Translations under genes and position numbers: made by a program
Assembly (NCBI GenBank): GCA_009379825.1
Contig: WHTA01000030.1
Coordinates: forward strand, 1-59,263
DNA: 59,263 nucleotides
From: Streptosporangiales bacterium
GTDB lineage: Bacteria > Actinomycetota > Actinomycetes > Streptosporangiales > WHST01
Direction: 5' to 3'
The notes under the pieces: model-generated
The model's database searches: none
The model's input: only the letters and a program-made list of their open reading frames with translations
Told to the model about the DNA's origin: nothing
Shown here: positions 58,594 through 59,263 of the stretch, piece after piece
Position numbering within the stretch: position 1 is the stretch's first letter
Layout of the letters: each line of letters begins with the position of its first letter

Positions 58594-58800
58594 TTGACCC
58601 GGCCCGTCGCAGGGGCCCGGGCACCGACCGGCTCCGCCGGCGTGGGTCGTGCCCTGACCCGATTGCGCGGGCGTGGGCCGCGCGCACGACCTGGCCCGCC
58701 GAAGCGGGCCGTGTGCTGACCCGGTTCCGCGAGGGTGGGGTCGTGCGTTGACCCGGCCCGTCGCAGGGGCCCGGGCACCGACCGGCTCCGCCGGCGTGGG
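58594..58800 (+). repeat. Pair of 53-bp direct repeats
   Basis: Copies at 58594-58646 and 58748-58800 read identically from TTGACCCGGCCCGTCGCAGG through GGCCCGGGCACCGACC to GGCTCCGCCGGCGTGGG. Their starts are 154 bp apart, inside the larger array. Confidence 0.85.
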
Positions 58801-59137
58801 CCGCGCGCGCACTGCCCCGGCCCGCGGAAATGGGGCCGTGCGCTGACCTGGTCGGCGTGGATCGTGCGCTGACCCGGGTCCCGCCGGCGTGGGTCGTGCG
58901 CTGACGCGGTGTCGCGGCGTGGGTCGTGGCGGTCGTGCTTGACCCGGCCTGCATGGGGCCGTGTGCTGACCTGGCCACCCGCAGGGGGCCGGGCACCGAC
59001 CAGGTTCCGCTGGCGTGGGCCGCGCAATGACCCGACCTGCCGGAGTGGGAACCGTGGGCCATCTAGGTCCCTCCGGCGTGGGTCGTGCGCTGAGCCGGAT
59101 CCCGCTGGTGTGGGGCGTGGGTTGATTCGGTTCCGCC

Positions 59138-59263
59138 GGCGTGGGTCGTGTGCTGCCCCGGTCTGCGGAAGTGGGGGTCGTGCGTTGACCCGATTGTGCG
59201 GGCGTGGGTCGTGTGCTGCCCCGGTCTGCGGAAGTGGGGGTCGTGCGTTGACCCGATTGTGCG
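59138..59263 (+). repeat. Perfect 63-bp tandem duplication at the window edge
   Basis: The 63 bases at 59138-59200 (beginning GGCGTGGGTCGTGTGCTG, ending TTGACCCGATTGTGCG) are repeated exactly at 59201-59263, which is the last base of the window. Further copies may lie beyond. Confidence 0.9.

Larger units (their letters stand above)
58484..59263. repeat. GC-rich degenerate tandem repeat array, runs off the window
   Basis: About 780 bases without a credible gene. They are built from 30-36 bp variants of a unit centred on CGGCGTGGGTCGTGCGCTGA followed by CCCGGTTCCGC. Open frames on both strands are Arg/Pro/Gly/Ala-rich and lack ribosome sites. The array follows directly on the E1 operon and continues to the last base of the window. 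Confidence 0.75.

Noticed and set aside
58484-59263. Possible CRISPR array
   Set aside because: Units are degenerate and contiguous, with no constant repeats alternating with unique spacers, and no cas genes are present.

Overview
This is high-GC (roughly 70%) DNA with short intergenic gaps, GTG and TTG starts and strong Shine-Dalgarno sites. It looks like the chromosome of a filamentous or soil actinobacterium. The supporting markers are F420-type oxidoreductases, an MFS-thymidylate kinase fusion next to holB, topoisomerase I with a lysine-rich tail and no zinc fingers, and a K+-independent H+-pyrophosphatase. I cannot name the genus. No tRNA, rRNA, CRISPR array, transposase or phage gene was recognised.

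Layout. 1-15.3 kb is mostly housekeeping: two F420-type enzymes, a secreted Fn3-like protein, an MFS transporter, a DUF1998-type helicase, a STAS anti-anti-sigma factor, hppA, an HxlR regulator beside a frameshifted membrane gene, a Gdx/SugE exporter behind a guanidine-III riboswitch, and topA. 15.3-20.6 kb holds a methyltransferase and a LysR / MHS transporter / arylsulfatase unit. 21.2-26.0 kb is a sugar-type ABC importer with two near-duplicate binding lipoproteins. 26.2-30.8 kb holds a PanE-like reductase, MFS-Tmk and holB.

30.8-58.5 kb is a large accessory catabolic region: an amidase, a cupin, a Gfo/Idh oxidoreductase, a creatininase-family hydrolase, a D-2-hydroxyacid dehydrogenase, an MFS exporter or importer, two LacI-family regulators, a taurine/nitrate-type ABC importer, an LVIVD propeller protein, an ACMSD-like amidohydrolase, a branched-chain-amino-acid-type ABC importer, an OsmC protein, an FAD oxidoreductase, two M24-fold proteins with altered metal ligands, an alpha/beta hydrolase resembling the nicotine-pathway C-C hydrolase, a beta-hydroxyacid dehydrogenase and a TPP-dependent E1 alpha/beta pair.

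The main result is that six copies of one 16-bp operator (core GCAAWCGATTGC) lie at promoters across 35.36-54.26 kb. They tie at least six transcription units and both LacI genes into one probable regulon for an unidentified substrate. Upstream promoters with -35/-10 boxes at 17-18 bp spacing can be read at all six sites.

Degenerate GC-rich tandem repeats fill the larger gene-free stretches (about 0.1-0.37, 2.1-2.9, 37.9-38.0 and 58.5-59.26 kb). The window ends inside a perfect 63-bp tandem duplication. Three genes, and probably a fourth remnant, carry single-base frameshifts. These may be real decay or assembly errors.
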